This document shows, one piece after another, positions 48,984 through 60,600 of a stretch of 64,000 nt of DNA. The number at the start of each line of letters is the position of its first letter. The first letter of the stretch is position 1. The notes under the pieces are model-generated. The model was not told the origin of the DNA, made no database searches, and saw only the letters and a program-made list of their open reading frames with translations. The stretch spans positions 118,596,615 to 118,660,614 of the forward strand of contig NW_023603184.1 of assembly GCF_014898055.3 (NCBI RefSeq), read 5' to 3'. Made by a program: the position numbers and the translations under genes. Origin of the DNA: Talpa occidentalis (lineage: Eukaryota; Chordata; Mammalia; Eulipotyphla; Talpidae).

Positions 48984-49178
48984 TACCAGAAACAGAGTGG
49001 GGAACAGAACAGGCAGATTCACTGATATACACTGCTGAGGGGAGCAGCAGGTGAGACAGGAAGGGTCTGCTGCATCATCTGGATAGCTCCTTGGCTGGGG
49101 ATTGAACTCGTGCTGCAGTTGCTGTGGATAGCTTCATAGGTTGCATCTTAACCCCTTGCACCAACAGGGAGGCCCACT
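48824..49178 (-). repeat. T+ tRNA-derived SINE (B) with expanded internal microsatellite
   Basis: Minus-strand. An 11-bp TSD (TCATTCTATTT) lies at 48813-48823 and 49179-49189. SINE blocks flank a (GT)n(GA)n expansion of about 100 bp at 48878-48979, located where other copies have a short 'gagag' run near the 3' end. The SINE is therefore about 355 bp instead of about 265 bp. The Ser/Leu and His/Thr frame across it is an artefact. Confidence 0.96.
48878..48979. repeat. (GT)n(GA)n compound microsatellite
   Basis: An interrupted GT run of about 20 units is followed by a GA run of about 28 units, inside the SINE. Confidence 0.98.
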
Positions 49179-49344
49179 TCATTCTATTTAAAGCTATTCA
49201 TTTAATGCCTCTTTTTTCTTTTTAATCATTCAAATATTTTCTAGATCTTTCTTTAATGTTAAATACAGTATTTTTTTACTTATCAACACGTTTAATATTC
49301 AGAATTTTTTATTATTTTTTACTTTTTATGTCATTGTTCATTTT

Positions 49345-49932
49345 TAAGCAATATTTGCCCCCCCCCAGGTGTAGTTCCCATAGTTTCCTTCACCAATGCA
49401 CCCATGCACCTCCCTCTCTCTGATCCCTCTCCCTCCTCCTCCCCTGCAGCATGTCTCTGATATATAATTGTCTGTTTTTGCTTTGTTGTGTTTTATACTG
49501 TTATTTTTTACACTGATGTTTTATTTGGTTCTCCTATATTCCTGCTATAATTGAAACCATCTGATATTTTTCTTTATTCTTCTGGCTTATTTCCAGCAAA
49601 AGAGACATTAACCAAAACAGAGAGATGCCTCACTGATTGGGGAAAAAAAAAATCTTTGCACTCCAGTCAACTGGTAAGGGACTGATCACAAAGATATACA
49701 AAGAAATCACATGACTCAACAAAAACAAAATAAACAACGCAGTCAAGAAATGGGCAGAACTTAAAAGACATTTCTCCAAAGAGAAAATGCAAATGGCCAA
49801 TAGGCATATGAAAAAATATTAACATTCCTTATCATCAGGGAAATGCAAATTAAAACCATATTGAGATACCACCTTACACCAATAAGAATGGCACATATCA
49901 AAAAAAAAAAAAAAAAAAAGCAACAACAAATG
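49345..49932 (-). mobile_element. L1 3' region with internal inversion
   Basis: At 49345-49600 the minus strand reads as L1 3' UTR (gaaataagccagaag, then 'atcagatggtttcaattatagcaggaatatagg', then 'caaagcaaaaacagac' and a purine-rich gggagggggagg-type tract). From about 49605 to 49932 the plus strand reads as the C-terminal end of ORF2 ('aagaaatgggcagaacttaaaagacatttctccaaag', 'aatggccaataggcatatg', 'atcatcagggaaatgcaaattaaaaccatattgagataccacctta'). Opposite orientation of adjacent L1 segments indicates a 5' inversion. An A19 run interrupts the right end. The frames are broken. Confidence 0.82.
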
Positions 49933-49972
49933 TCCAGCGCTGTGCTCAACTGCCTGCGCCACCAGGGAGGCC
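49933..49972 (-). repeat. SINE head fragment (40 bp) abutting L1
   Basis: On the minus strand it reads GGCCTCCCTGGTGGCGCAGG, then 'cagttgagcacagcgctgg'. It is the extreme 5' end of the SINE through box A, with no body or tail. It directly adjoins the inverted L1 segment. The local (CAA)n and A-run belong to the L1 side. Confidence 0.88.
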
Positions 49973-50714
49973 TGGTATTGCTCCTTTTCATGAAGCTTTT
50001 ATTATAAAGAAGGAAGACAAATAGTATATGCTTATGGATTATAGGAAGGAAAAATAGCATATAGAAACAGGATGGGATTTTTGTGGGGTGAGATGTGATA
50101 GTTCAAATAAGATGGTGAAGGAATGCTTCTCTGAGAATGCAGTAAACATATAGATTTGGAGGAAATGTCTTACTGGCACAAGTGTTTAGAAGCACAAAGG
50201 CTCTGAGGTGCCAGTATACTTGGCATGGTTAAGAAATAGCGAGAAGAGAAGTTTGCCTTGTCTTCAAGAGTAAATAAAAGAGGGATTAATACTATTCTGA
50301 ACATCTAAATGTTTATACTCACTTTCTCTGACTCTCAAACCCAAATCTTTTTTTGTCAAGAAAACCTAATGTTTCTAACTTGACCACTTGACCACTGTAG
50401 TAAAATTCACTCTGCTGAGTTAGGATGAGGCAGTATAAATATTGCTAGCAGTGTCCCATCTTTCTAAGTGGGAACAATTTTGAGAGAAGGGGGATAGCTT
50501 GGTGGCTGTAAATAACTTGCCAAGGTTGTCTCTAGTAGATTTAAGACTGAGCACTCTAGGGAGAAATCCTCAGAATACTGAATAGGAGCTGAGGCCAAGA
50601 TTATGTAGCACCATGTAAAGGATACTCAGTATCAGGAAAATGTCATCAATTTGCCTAATATTATGGTGAGAAAAGAAGTAAAAAAATTTTATGGCTAGTC
50701 ACCATATTACAACT
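49973..50714. other. Unassigned sequence
   Basis: No gene or named repeat recognised. Confidence 0.5.
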
Positions 50715-50810
50715 ATGTCAGAGAGGTGAAGTGACTTTTTTCAAGGTTAGGATCTCACAGCTAATTAGTGACAGTACAGGGACCAGAACACGTATTTTCT
50801 GATTGCTTAT
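50715..50810 (+). repeat. MIR fragment (3' part)
   Basis: 'agagaggtgaagtgacttttttcaaggttaggatctcacagctaattagtgacagtacagggaccagaac' follows the MIR segment AGAGAGGTTAAGTAACTTGCCCAAGGTCACACAGCTAGTAAGTGGCAGAGCCAGGATTCGAAC. Confidence 0.78.
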
Positions 50811-51204
50811 AATTGATGACCTAGAAAATAATGTGACTTAGTTCCTAGGAAACTTACTTTTCTAGAGCATTTCTGAGAATTATTCCAAACACAATTAATT
50901 AAAATAGAACTAGTGGCAATGTTAAAAGACATAAAGGGAAAAAACAGCATTAAAAACAGAATAAATTTAATGTACATCAAAGATTGTCAACCTGGGAATG
51001 GCTCTTGAACCAAACCCTGAAGGAGAATAATGTGGCCTCAGATCATTTCAGAGCCTAAGGCATGAATCTTCCATGAAAAATGCTGTTTGTCTGAATCTTA
51101 TAGTAAAAATATGGGTATTCATTAAAGTAAAATCTCACAGGAAGAAAGAGAAATCTACCAAAATTTTTGTGCAAAACTTCCTCACTGTGGTAATACAGTT
51201 TTGA

Positions 51205-51330
51205 AAAATAGCTAAAAGCTATGAGTTTAAGCTTTAGAGTCTTGAATTATCCTTAGTTGAACCTTTGCTTGACCACTTATTAGATAGACAAAATTGGTCA
51301 GGTTATTCAAGCTCTTTGAATGGCTCTTAA
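51205..51330 (+). repeat. MIR fragment (5'/central part)
   Basis: 'aagctttagagtcttgaattatccttagttgaacc', 'tgaccacttattagatagac' and 'aaattggtcaggttattcaagctctttgaatggc' follow the layout of the MIR central core. Diverged. Confidence 0.6.
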
Positions 51331-51483
51331 CTGATTTGAAAACAGAAGAAAAACTTGAATTCCACTTAATTTCACAAGCAATATTTTATGGATAACATAT
51401 ATGACATGCAAAATATCTTTTACATTTGTTCACATATCTTGTATATGAACTCTTGATTTTCAGATACTTTGACAGAGACTTTT

Positions 51484-51763
51484 TTTTTTAAAGATTTATT
51501 TATTTATACAAGCACTGGGTCCAGTCACAAGCGCGGGAGGGTGAGAGAATTCACCAGAGCCAGAGCAGGGAGCAGAACAGGCAGACTGACGAAATACACT
51601 GCTGAGGGGAGCAGTGGGCGCAGCAGGAGAGGTCTGTCACGCAATGTGGGACCCTCGCCCGGGGCTGGGGATTGAACTGGGGCTGGGTATCAAACTGGCG
51701 CTGCAGAGGCTGTGGGCAGCTTCACAGTCCAGCGCTCAACCGCTGTGCTACCAGGGGAGGCCC
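51484..51763 (-). repeat. T+ tRNA-derived SINE, young subfamily A, with small internal duplication
   Basis: Minus-strand, full-length. TSDs GACAGAGACTTT (51471-51482) and GACACAGACTTT (51764-51775) have one mismatch. The stretch at 51660-51700 repeats 'ggctggg-at--aactgg' twice, duplicating the box B region (SINE sense GGTTCAATCCCCAGCC and the GTTTGATACCCAGCCCC-like variant). Confidence 0.95.
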
Positions 51764-51775
51764 GACACAGACTTT

Positions 51776-53095
51776 CTAAAGAGGCAATTTTTAGTTATTA
51801 ATCTAAACTATTTTCCCTTCATTTCATTCCACTATTTTCTATTTCATAACTGAAAAAAATATTTCGAATGTAGTTATTAGGCATGAAACTTAGTGAAAAC
51901 TTTTGCTCTTTCTAGTAATGAGCTTTACTAGACTTCTTGAGGCAACGCAAGTCTGACACACTAATAAAGTCTATAACAAGTAATTGACAGAGACAGGTTA
52001 AATTGGATCAGCAGAAATTTCTGAGCTCTATGGAGATGGTTCAAAGATTTTAAGTCAGAGGAAAAGAGAAAACACTGATAGTCTTGACGTCTTAAGCAAG
52101 TTGTCATGGAAGAAACAGAAAGGTCAGAATGTTTTTCTAAGAAAGAGTGAATTAGGGAACACAATGAGGATGGCCTCAAGTCATAGAATGCACTGGAAAA
52201 GGATCTGAATTACTGAAAAAGATAAGAAATTTAGATTTTCTGTTTTCTTCCATGTAATTTAAATTACCTATTTCATTTCCTTCATTTGTATATCCCTAAA
52301 TCCATTCAATTAGAGCTATTCAAACCATTATAGAATAAGTTTTCCTTTGTTGTTCAAATGGAGATAATCAGTGGAGAGTGTCACCACAAAGTTCTATGGA
52401 AGGATTCACTCAACTCTTAACTCTCAAGGAGCAGAAGGAGGAGGTGAGGGGGTGGGGTGTGTGACTGTCTTAGTGATGATGGGCAGTTGTCCCTCAGGTC
52501 ATAGTCCTGGCTGCAACAATGAGGCAAGTTTTAATTAATTAATTTATTATTTTGTGCTTTCTATTTTACCTTTCTATTGAGATAATGCCAAGAAACATAC
52601 TCACACATAATAGTCTATCATAAATAACAAAATTTCTGTTTGCTGTTTCTAATAATGAGCTTTACTTGTTATAGCCTTTATTAGTGTTTCAGACTTTGGG
52701 TGCTTCAATAAGTCTAGTAAAGCTTAATACTAGAATTTTCATTGCTGACTTAGTCTCATATTCATCTTTTCTTAGAGAGGCAAACTAAAGGAAATGCCAC
52801 AGAACCTATCTCATTGGAAGAATGTGGCATACATTAATGGAGGGTAAGTCCATCAGGAGATTATCTTGAAAGTCTATGGGTGCCTTGGGTGCTACAGTAG
52901 TTTTTATTTTCTTATGACATTTTACGTATTCAACTATTCCAGTTAATATACTATGTCAGTGCAAAAGGTGTCTTATATAAAGGGCTCATTGAATCTAAAG
53001 AATATTTACTTGTTTCTACCTTTCCAAAATCTTCCTTCTGCCAAACTAATTAATTAACACTTTATAGCATATTAATAGCATGCCATTCTGCATTT
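51776..53095. other. Unassigned sequence
   Basis: AT-rich, with a G-rich patch (52425-52465: gaggaggtgagggggtggggtgtgtg). Two similar words (AGTAATGAGCTTTACTAGACTTCTTG and AATAATGAGCTTTACTTG) occur 750 bp apart. No gene is seen. Confidence 0.5.
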
Positions 53096-53099
53096 GATT

Positions 53100-53442
53100 T
53101 TTTATTTATCACATGTTGTCTAATACTGTCCTCTCAACCTGAAACATCTTGCCTGTCCCCTTTCTAATTTATTGAGCATTCCTATTCATGCTTACATACA
53201 TAGCATATGAGTACAGCATACTCCTTTTCAAGAAGCCTTCCCAGCATACTCATGATGTGTGATATTTCTCCTCTCTCTTCCTATCATAACAGTATTCACT
53301 ATGTTATTTTACTATTCTGTGAACTGACTACTCCACTCAAAGTTATTAGGACAGTGATGGTGCCATATTGATCTTTTCACTTCCAGGGCCCACATAGTAC
53401 TTATGTGTACAAAATGCTTAATAAATGCACATTAAACAAAAG
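53100..53442 (+). mobile_element. L2 3' end fragment
   Basis: 'tactgtcctctcaacctgaaacatcttgcctgtccc', 'caagaagccttcccagcatactc', 'gtgaactgactactccactc', 'ggacagtgatggtgccatattgatc' and 'agggcccacatagtacttatgtgtacaaaatgcttaataaatgcac' parallel the L2 3' end (GAATGCTCTTCCC, AAGCCTTCCCTGACC, GACTGTGAGCTCC, GGCAGGGACTGTGTC, GCCTGGCACATAGTAGGTGCTCAATAAATG). Ancient copy. Confidence 0.8.
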
Positions 53443-56400
53443 AAAAATACACTGTAAATCTCCTCTATATGTGCAAATATACACATATTATGAGAATACT
53501 TGAGGCATCATGGTCTTTTTTGACATACACTTCAATCAGTTACAACATGCTTTTAAAAGAAATAGACAAATACATTTTTGTTATTTATCACAAAGAGCAG
53601 ATGCCATCTTTTGGGAGGAATGAGAGGAATCTCAATCTCTCTCTCTCGTCTCTCCATTATCCATTCCCCCGCCCACAACAAAGAACATTATTACTAATGT
53701 TATTTTATATATGTGAAAGGTAGCTTGGGAGAAAATGGTCTTATCAATATTGAATATAAATTAGTTATGAAAACTGTCTCACTTCCTTTTCCAAGACGAT
53801 AAAATATATTCATGATTCTGAAGTTGTAAAAGGCTATTCTGAAACTATCTGCAGATAGGTTGCTATGGAAACCACCATTTTTTTTTGAATAGTACAGTAA
53901 ATAGTCATCTAAAAAAATTCTGAACACAGTGCACCCTGCTCTAGTAATTATAGATGGTCTAGAATTGAAATATCTATGACATGGTTTGCTTTCAGGTGTG
54001 CCACCAGAGCCTATTTATTACGGCAATATTATATTTTTGCAAAGAGGTGAAATGCAAAATGTTTAGTTTCAGCAATAACTTGAGATATGAAATGAGAAGG
54101 GCAACGATCTCTGCTTCAAAATCTGTCTGAATCTCCCTACCCCTACCTTACACATGCTGACAATATACCTACAAACTTAGGTGGATAAAGACACAAGACA
54201 AAAAATTGTAACAGTAACTAGAAATTGGCAACACAGAAGAGCATCGAGGACATATTCAAGCCACTAATACTTCTAAATCCCATTTCTTTGTCTCCCAACT
54301 TTTTTGTATAATAGATACGAAGTAAGCAAGAAGAGCGTGGAGGAATAGAAGAGCAGAAGTTGAAGTCTTGTTGAGGAAAAAATCAAAGTGACTTTCCTGC
54401 TCTTTTCCCTAGATAATGAGGGTAAATAAGATTGCCAAGAAGTTGGAGGATAGCTTCTGACCACAGACATGAGTCTACATTCTCAGCACAAGTTTGCTGC
54501 CTGCAAAACCCTCCATTGTTCTCGTGCCTCAGGGGAGGATGTTTTGAGTAGTGGCACTGCTCAGAGTGCACAGATCTAGCTAAGTAAGCATATGTGGGCA
54601 AGTCCTTTTTTCCCCCTCCAATTATATTGATTTGTCAGTGATTTAGATAATTTTATAATTTGGGGAGTAAAGCTTTACACCTCCATATGTGCACATGTTT
54701 CACTCACCCTTTACCAAAAATCCAGTGTCAGTGCCATGTCAGCTTCAAGACGATTTTGGAAGATTTAATCACCAATTATTTCATGAGTTAACTGAAAAGG
54801 ATATTCCATTTCTCTACTTTTAAAGTTCTGTGAGTGCATCTCACAGTCCCCTCACAATTTGCTTATGGTATTTATAGTTACAAATGTTTCAATAAAGAAT
54901 TTTATCCTTTGTAACTTGGCATTTACTTTAGTACAGCTTGTTATAATAATTAACTTTGTGCTATGAATATATATTCCTTAAAAAATAAGAGCATATTTGA
55001 GAAATGTACCACCTGGATAATTAAGAAACCAAAAATATATTAGAGTTTAATGAGTATATCTTCAATAATTTATCTAATAATACTTTTTTTACAAATTACA
55101 CAAAGTAAATTCTTCTTAAATAATTTCTAGTATCTTACACTTATATGAACTTTTACACTCAACATTTCAATTTTTGAAATGCTATGAAAACTGAAATTTA
55201 AAAAAGATAAAAGTGTATCCATGGCAGCAGTTAAATGTAAATATAGATATTTGAAAGTGCACCAATGCCTGCTCTGTTATAACCTACTTAGTTATTTCCA
55301 GAAAACTTTTTATTTTATCAAATTTAAGACATGGAAACTGAACAGCATAGAGTTGACATTTAAAGTGGTTTTTGTTTATTTCTACAGTGAATAGTATGAA
55401 TTCAAGAATGGATTTCACTACTTCTAAAAAGTAAGTGTGCTTTTTCCCATTAAGTTGAGTCATGCCATCTTTATCAGTAAAATCCCCTTTGAATTGGTGT
55501 GTTTATGTTTCCTAAAAACATGCTGATGTATTTGTATTTCTGAGTTTGGTTCAAGGATGCTGGATGCACAAAGATAAATTACCCTTGAATTCTCAAGTCA
55601 GTGTTTAAATTTCAATGACTTTTATTATTGTTGGCTATTGTGTGCAGTCTGAATTATATACCAAATGTAAAGTGGCAATTCAAAACAAACAATCAAATAA
55701 ATTATAAAAAACAAACAAACAAGCAAACAATGTATAGTAGCTTAGTATCTGTTTCTCTTCATCTCTTTCCCAACAGGTATCTTTAATTCTCTAATATGTT
55801 CCTTTGACTACTGAGATATCTTTCTCTTCATAGTTTCTTATATAATATTGTTTTGTAGCATTGTCACAGTTTGTGATTTTGGTCAGTGATAATTTCAATG
55901 CCAAGAGATAGTCCTTCTTGCCTACTTATTTTATTAATGATTTTCATTTGTTATTATTCCATTATGAAATAATAATAATTTTGAAATTATTTTTCAACTG
56001 GACTTCCCCTAAATTAAACCAAGTCTAAGTCTTTCTAATTATTTTAGAACTTCATATCTCTTCAGATAAATTATGAGGGGAGACTTGATTAGACACAGCT
56101 ATCCATTTCCATCCTTCTAAATCATCATTTATTTCATCTAACAACAACAAAAAGTATCAAAAGTAACTTTTTCTCGCAAGTAGATTTCACAAACTCCAAA
56201 GGATGCCTGTTCTACGAAATGCTAATAAATGATCTATGAAAAAATTTCTGTACTTAGAAAGTGTAAGTTTCTAGATCATCTTCCTAAAAATGAAATAAAA
56301 AAAATAATTCAGGAGGTTTATATTGATAGTAGTTGAAAATTTAACACAAGATCTCTAACATTAGTGTATATTATTAGAAGTTCCTTTCTGGAAAAAAAAA
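53443..56400. other. Unassigned sequence
   Basis: About 3 kb without a gene or named repeat. Minor features are a TC-rich patch near 53630-53650 and an AAAC low-complexity run near 55710-55730. Frames below 90 codons have no recognisable domains. Confidence 0.5.
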
Positions 56401-56429
56401 CATATACACTCACACAATAGGTCACAATA

Positions 56430-56600
56430 TACTCTATATATGTATAATATATAACATGTAAATATTTATATATATTATATATAATATATAACATAAATAT
56501 TCTATTACTATATGTTTTATGTGGCATAATATCTTATGTAATATACCATATATATAGTGTATAATATCAAAATATGTTATCTATTATTATATATAAGTAA
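56430..56600. repeat. AT-rich low-complexity tract
   Basis: Dense TATATA/ATAATATATAA sequence with several short palindromes, directly preceding the 186-bp tandem duplication. Confidence 0.9.
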
Positions 56601-56603
56601 TAT

Positions 56604-56975
56604 ATAATTTCAAGGCTCTTTATTGAGATTCATTTAATTTTGTTTATACTAGTTTTGTTGTAGTTTTTCGTTTATACTAGTTTTTATACTAGTCGTTTAT
56701 ACTATTTTTTCTGCATAAAATATTTTGGTATTTCATATGTTATAAATAGGAGATCGACGTGAAAGATTGTCAACTTATAATTGATACAGATAATTTCAAG
56801 GCTCTTTATTGAGATTCATTTAATTTTGTTTATACTAGTTTTGTTGTAGTTTTTCGTTTATACTAGTTTTTATACTAGTCGTTTATACTATTTTTTCTGC
56901 ATAAAATATTTTGGTATTTCATATGTTATAAATAGGAGATCGACGTGAAAGATTGTCAACTTATAATTGATACAG
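56604..56975. repeat. Tandem duplication, two 186-bp copies
   Basis: 56604-56789 and 56790-56975 show no difference by eye over 186 bp, and the match extends 7 bp (ATAATTT) into the next unit. Each unit contains three or four internal copies of a TTTATACTAGT word and a unique GGAGATCGACGTGAAAG segment. No SINE, L1 or coding content is seen in the unit. Confidence 0.97.
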
Positions 56976-57558
56976 ATAATTTTGATAAATCCAAAATGTT
57001 CCATGTCTGAAAAAATATCTCTCAAAATTCAAAATACACTTTGGAGTACAATCCATAGCCAATAAATAACAGGCAGCAGGTTTGTATTTAACAAACATAT
57101 AACCTTTTGAACAAATAGTAAATACTTTGATCTGACCTTATAAGCCAGACTGAATAGGCCACGGCTTGATAACACAAGTACAATTAAAAGCATGTCCTGA
57201 GCTTCCTATTCCTAAAAATGAAAGTGAATACTTTGTGCAATGAGTGTTATGTCAGGATCTACCAAAGAAAAGTTTGTCTAGCTTTGAGTCTTAAAACGAA
57301 ATGTGTAGTTTTAAAAGTTGCAGATTTCTCAAGGACTAAATAAGCATTTTGTTAAGTTAGTGCATTTGTTTCATGTACAGTTCCAGTGACCCTCTCAAGC
57401 ATTTCAGGAAACTATTCACATTCTGTGGTTTATTATCCATAAGAGCACCATTTAAATCATGGGAAATAAACATTTCCAATGAACAGACGGACTCTTCAGA
57501 AAGTTCAATTTAAGTTAGCTGTTTCATACTCAGATTTGTAGTTTCCTCAGGCAATGTT

Positions 57559-57661
57559 GAACTAGTTAGTATAATATATCAAATATTATATGAACTCATG
57601 CATGAACTAGTTAGTATAATATATCTCATGCATGAACTAGTTAGAATAATATATCAAATAG
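57559..57661. repeat. Three-copy tandem repeat, core GAACTAGTTAGTATAATATATC
   Basis: Three copies start at 57559, 57604 and 57634 (spacing 45 and 30 bp). The last has one A-for-T change, and CTCATGCAT linkers separate the copies. Confidence 0.95.
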
Positions 57662-60600
57662 TTAACTAGAAAACCTCATCACTTTTATAAAGTGGATTTC
57701 CCAGGTAAAAGTTAAGCAGCAACAATAATAGAGTTTTCTTATTTTGTCTCATGAATTATTGTGTAACCATCAAGATAAAATGTCTTGAGCAGGCATTCCA
57801 CTTTTGGTTAAAAAAAAGTTTTATTTCCTAAACTAATCTAAACTAAATTCCTGCTGATCAAACCCTAATCTATGTGTAGTAAACTAGGCAATAAAGATAA
57901 ATTGGCTTGAATATGTTGAATATGACAGCTCTAACAACTGGCTCTAAAGTTATGAAGTTCATAATCAGTGTCTCTTAAGTTTTTGTTGGTTTATATACTG
58001 TTTGAAAATCTATTGAAGTTTGTAGATAATATTCCCAGGAAAAAAAAAACATGAAAATTAAAAAAAAATCATTTAATTTTGAAAGCCTATCAGTTTTGAA
58101 AATTATGCTCACATTCTCAAGGGCTAATTAGTATTATTTTAACCAAAATTAAGGGCTATTCTTTTAAAACATCAGGAATTAGAAGCTGCTTTTTGCTCTT
58201 AGAACTTCCTGCCCGATATTATTTTCTAATAAATCTTCATAACCACAACTACTTTCCATGTAAAAAATCAAATAAAATCTATATAATTTTGTGTATAAAT
58301 TTACAAATCTATGAATACTTAAAACGGAGGAAACACTTGCTGGGATATTTAATAAAATCTGGGAGAGTTTATAGATTATCTGCTTTAGGACATACAGGAT
58401 ATCAAGAAGATTATAGAAAGGAATTTCCTCAGGAAAACATGTGTTTCAGGGTAAAGATTTGTATTGTCATTCCCTATAATTCCTACCCCATAAGTCCCAA
58501 TAAGGTGAGACTGGAAGCAGATGGAGACTGAATTATACATTACAGAGGAATGTGATTTCTTATGACCTAGATGAGTCTTCATTGGAAGTAGACACCCTTG
58601 AGTCAGAATTGAAGAGGTATTTTACTGCATTCCCATTTGATATTTTGACCTAATAAGGAAAATAAAGGCTCCAAGGTTATTAAATCTAATTGATCTCTGT
58701 CTTCTTTTAAATTGGAAACTTAAAGGTCTGAAATACTTTGCCAAAAGGAATGTCATGACCCTGACAACAATGAAGTCAAATTTTTCTTAAAAAAGATTGT
58801 TAGCATTTGAATAATGTTCATTATCCCACACACAGAACCCATTAGTGGCTTGTGCATCATTAGCAACATCTACCCAAGTGAACTGATAATATATTATTCT
58901 GCCAAGTTTTGTGGGAATGGAGAGCACAGGAATGATTCACATTTATTTGCAAATAAGTGCTAGTCCCACATAATTTCTTCTACCTCTAACCTTGATTTAT
59001 TTGGTTATGCGCCTAAGTACTATTTAATTTTATGTGTAAGAGGAAACAAAAAACCCCTCAGCATTTAGTTTTTCTAATTATTTTCACAGACACAAATGAT
59101 AATCTATTAAATTTAAAAATTTCCATAGCTATTCAGGTAACCAAGTTAACTGTTAAACTCAGATTGAAAATAATTAAATTATATATATGTTATTTCTCAT
59201 GATAAAAATGTTCAGTGTCCCACTTTGGATTAATTTATATTCCATATCATACTCATAAATTTATTTATAGAGCACTTGACATGACTAAATTGTTCTCTTT
59301 TGCAGGTCTTTGCCTATTTATTTATAAGGTATGTAAAAATAAATGCAAGTTTAGCACATAAATATTCATAGGTTGTATGTATTTGAATATTTATATAACA
59401 CCTGCCAACTACTTTGACAGTCATGAAAGGTTAGAATGCATTTTACAAGGGGAGGGAAGGATGTTTGCTTGGCATTAGCTTTTAGGTCACTTCTGAAACA
59501 AATGCAGTGTAAGTTTATACAGCAGACACAAGCCAAAGACAATATTAAATCGACCATGATTTTTCTAGAAATGAACAAATGGTCGATTTAATGGCTGTAA
59601 CATTTAGCTTGATATTTATTATAAAGGTAACAATATCTCCACTTGGTGAAAAATTGGGACTTATTTTAATCTTAGCATTACAGATATAAAGTCTGTTCCT
59701 GAAGAAAATCCTGACTAAATATCCTGAAATTCCATTTAAGTGTAGAAATGAGATGCCCCTTTCAATAAGAATGTAAGGTATAATATCCAGTTTTCATAAC
59801 AAAATTTCAGCATAATCACCTTTTTGTCTGGATTCTAGAACTCCTAGAACTGTCTTAATGAAATGACTCACACTCCTGCAGAATTTTGCTACACATTTCT
59901 CATTAAGAAGTTGACAAAGAAAAAGGTAGAGAAATTAACACAAGAAACATGTCATTTATACAGCACTTTGCTAACCTAAGAATTTAATAAGAGAGCCTTG
60001 TTAAATAACATGTACTTAATATTCAATGTATTTTAAGCACATAATACTTAAACTTTGCATTTGCATGAATTGATTTTAGTGCAATGTCTTCATATATCAA
60101 GTCACCACACGTCCTTTCCATTTCCAGCCCTTTTATAATTAGTGTTCTGTGGACTTCTGCTCAGGGTCCTTCCCTAGAATATGAAGTAGGAATATGTGCC
60201 CTAATGATACATCGGTCTAATATGACCCTTGGGTCTGATATTTTATACGCAATGTGAATTCAGGAAACAAAAAAATTTCTGGGCAAAATAAGAAAAAAAA
60301 TAGTACACATCTCATAAGACTGTTGTGAACTTTAATGGAATTTTAAAGTGAAACATTTAGACTAGTGTCTAAAACAGAAAAAATTCCACAAATTATGGAA
60401 TTACTATGTTAATTTGCTCTTTTCATTCTGAAAATTCTCCTTGTGCATTCACATCCACTCCTTCGCTTGAAATTGACATCTATTGGTTGGTGAACACACA
60501 GTTATTAACCACTTCTTTCTGTTAACCTCATGAGGAATTATTATCTTGTTCTTTGACAAATAACTCTTTGCTCAGCTTTAACAGGTTTGAATCTTGGTTC

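Noticed and set aside
58193..58531. 112-codon frame as a small gene
   Set aside because: No recognisable domain, no promoter or splice context, and composition matching the AT-rich surroundings.
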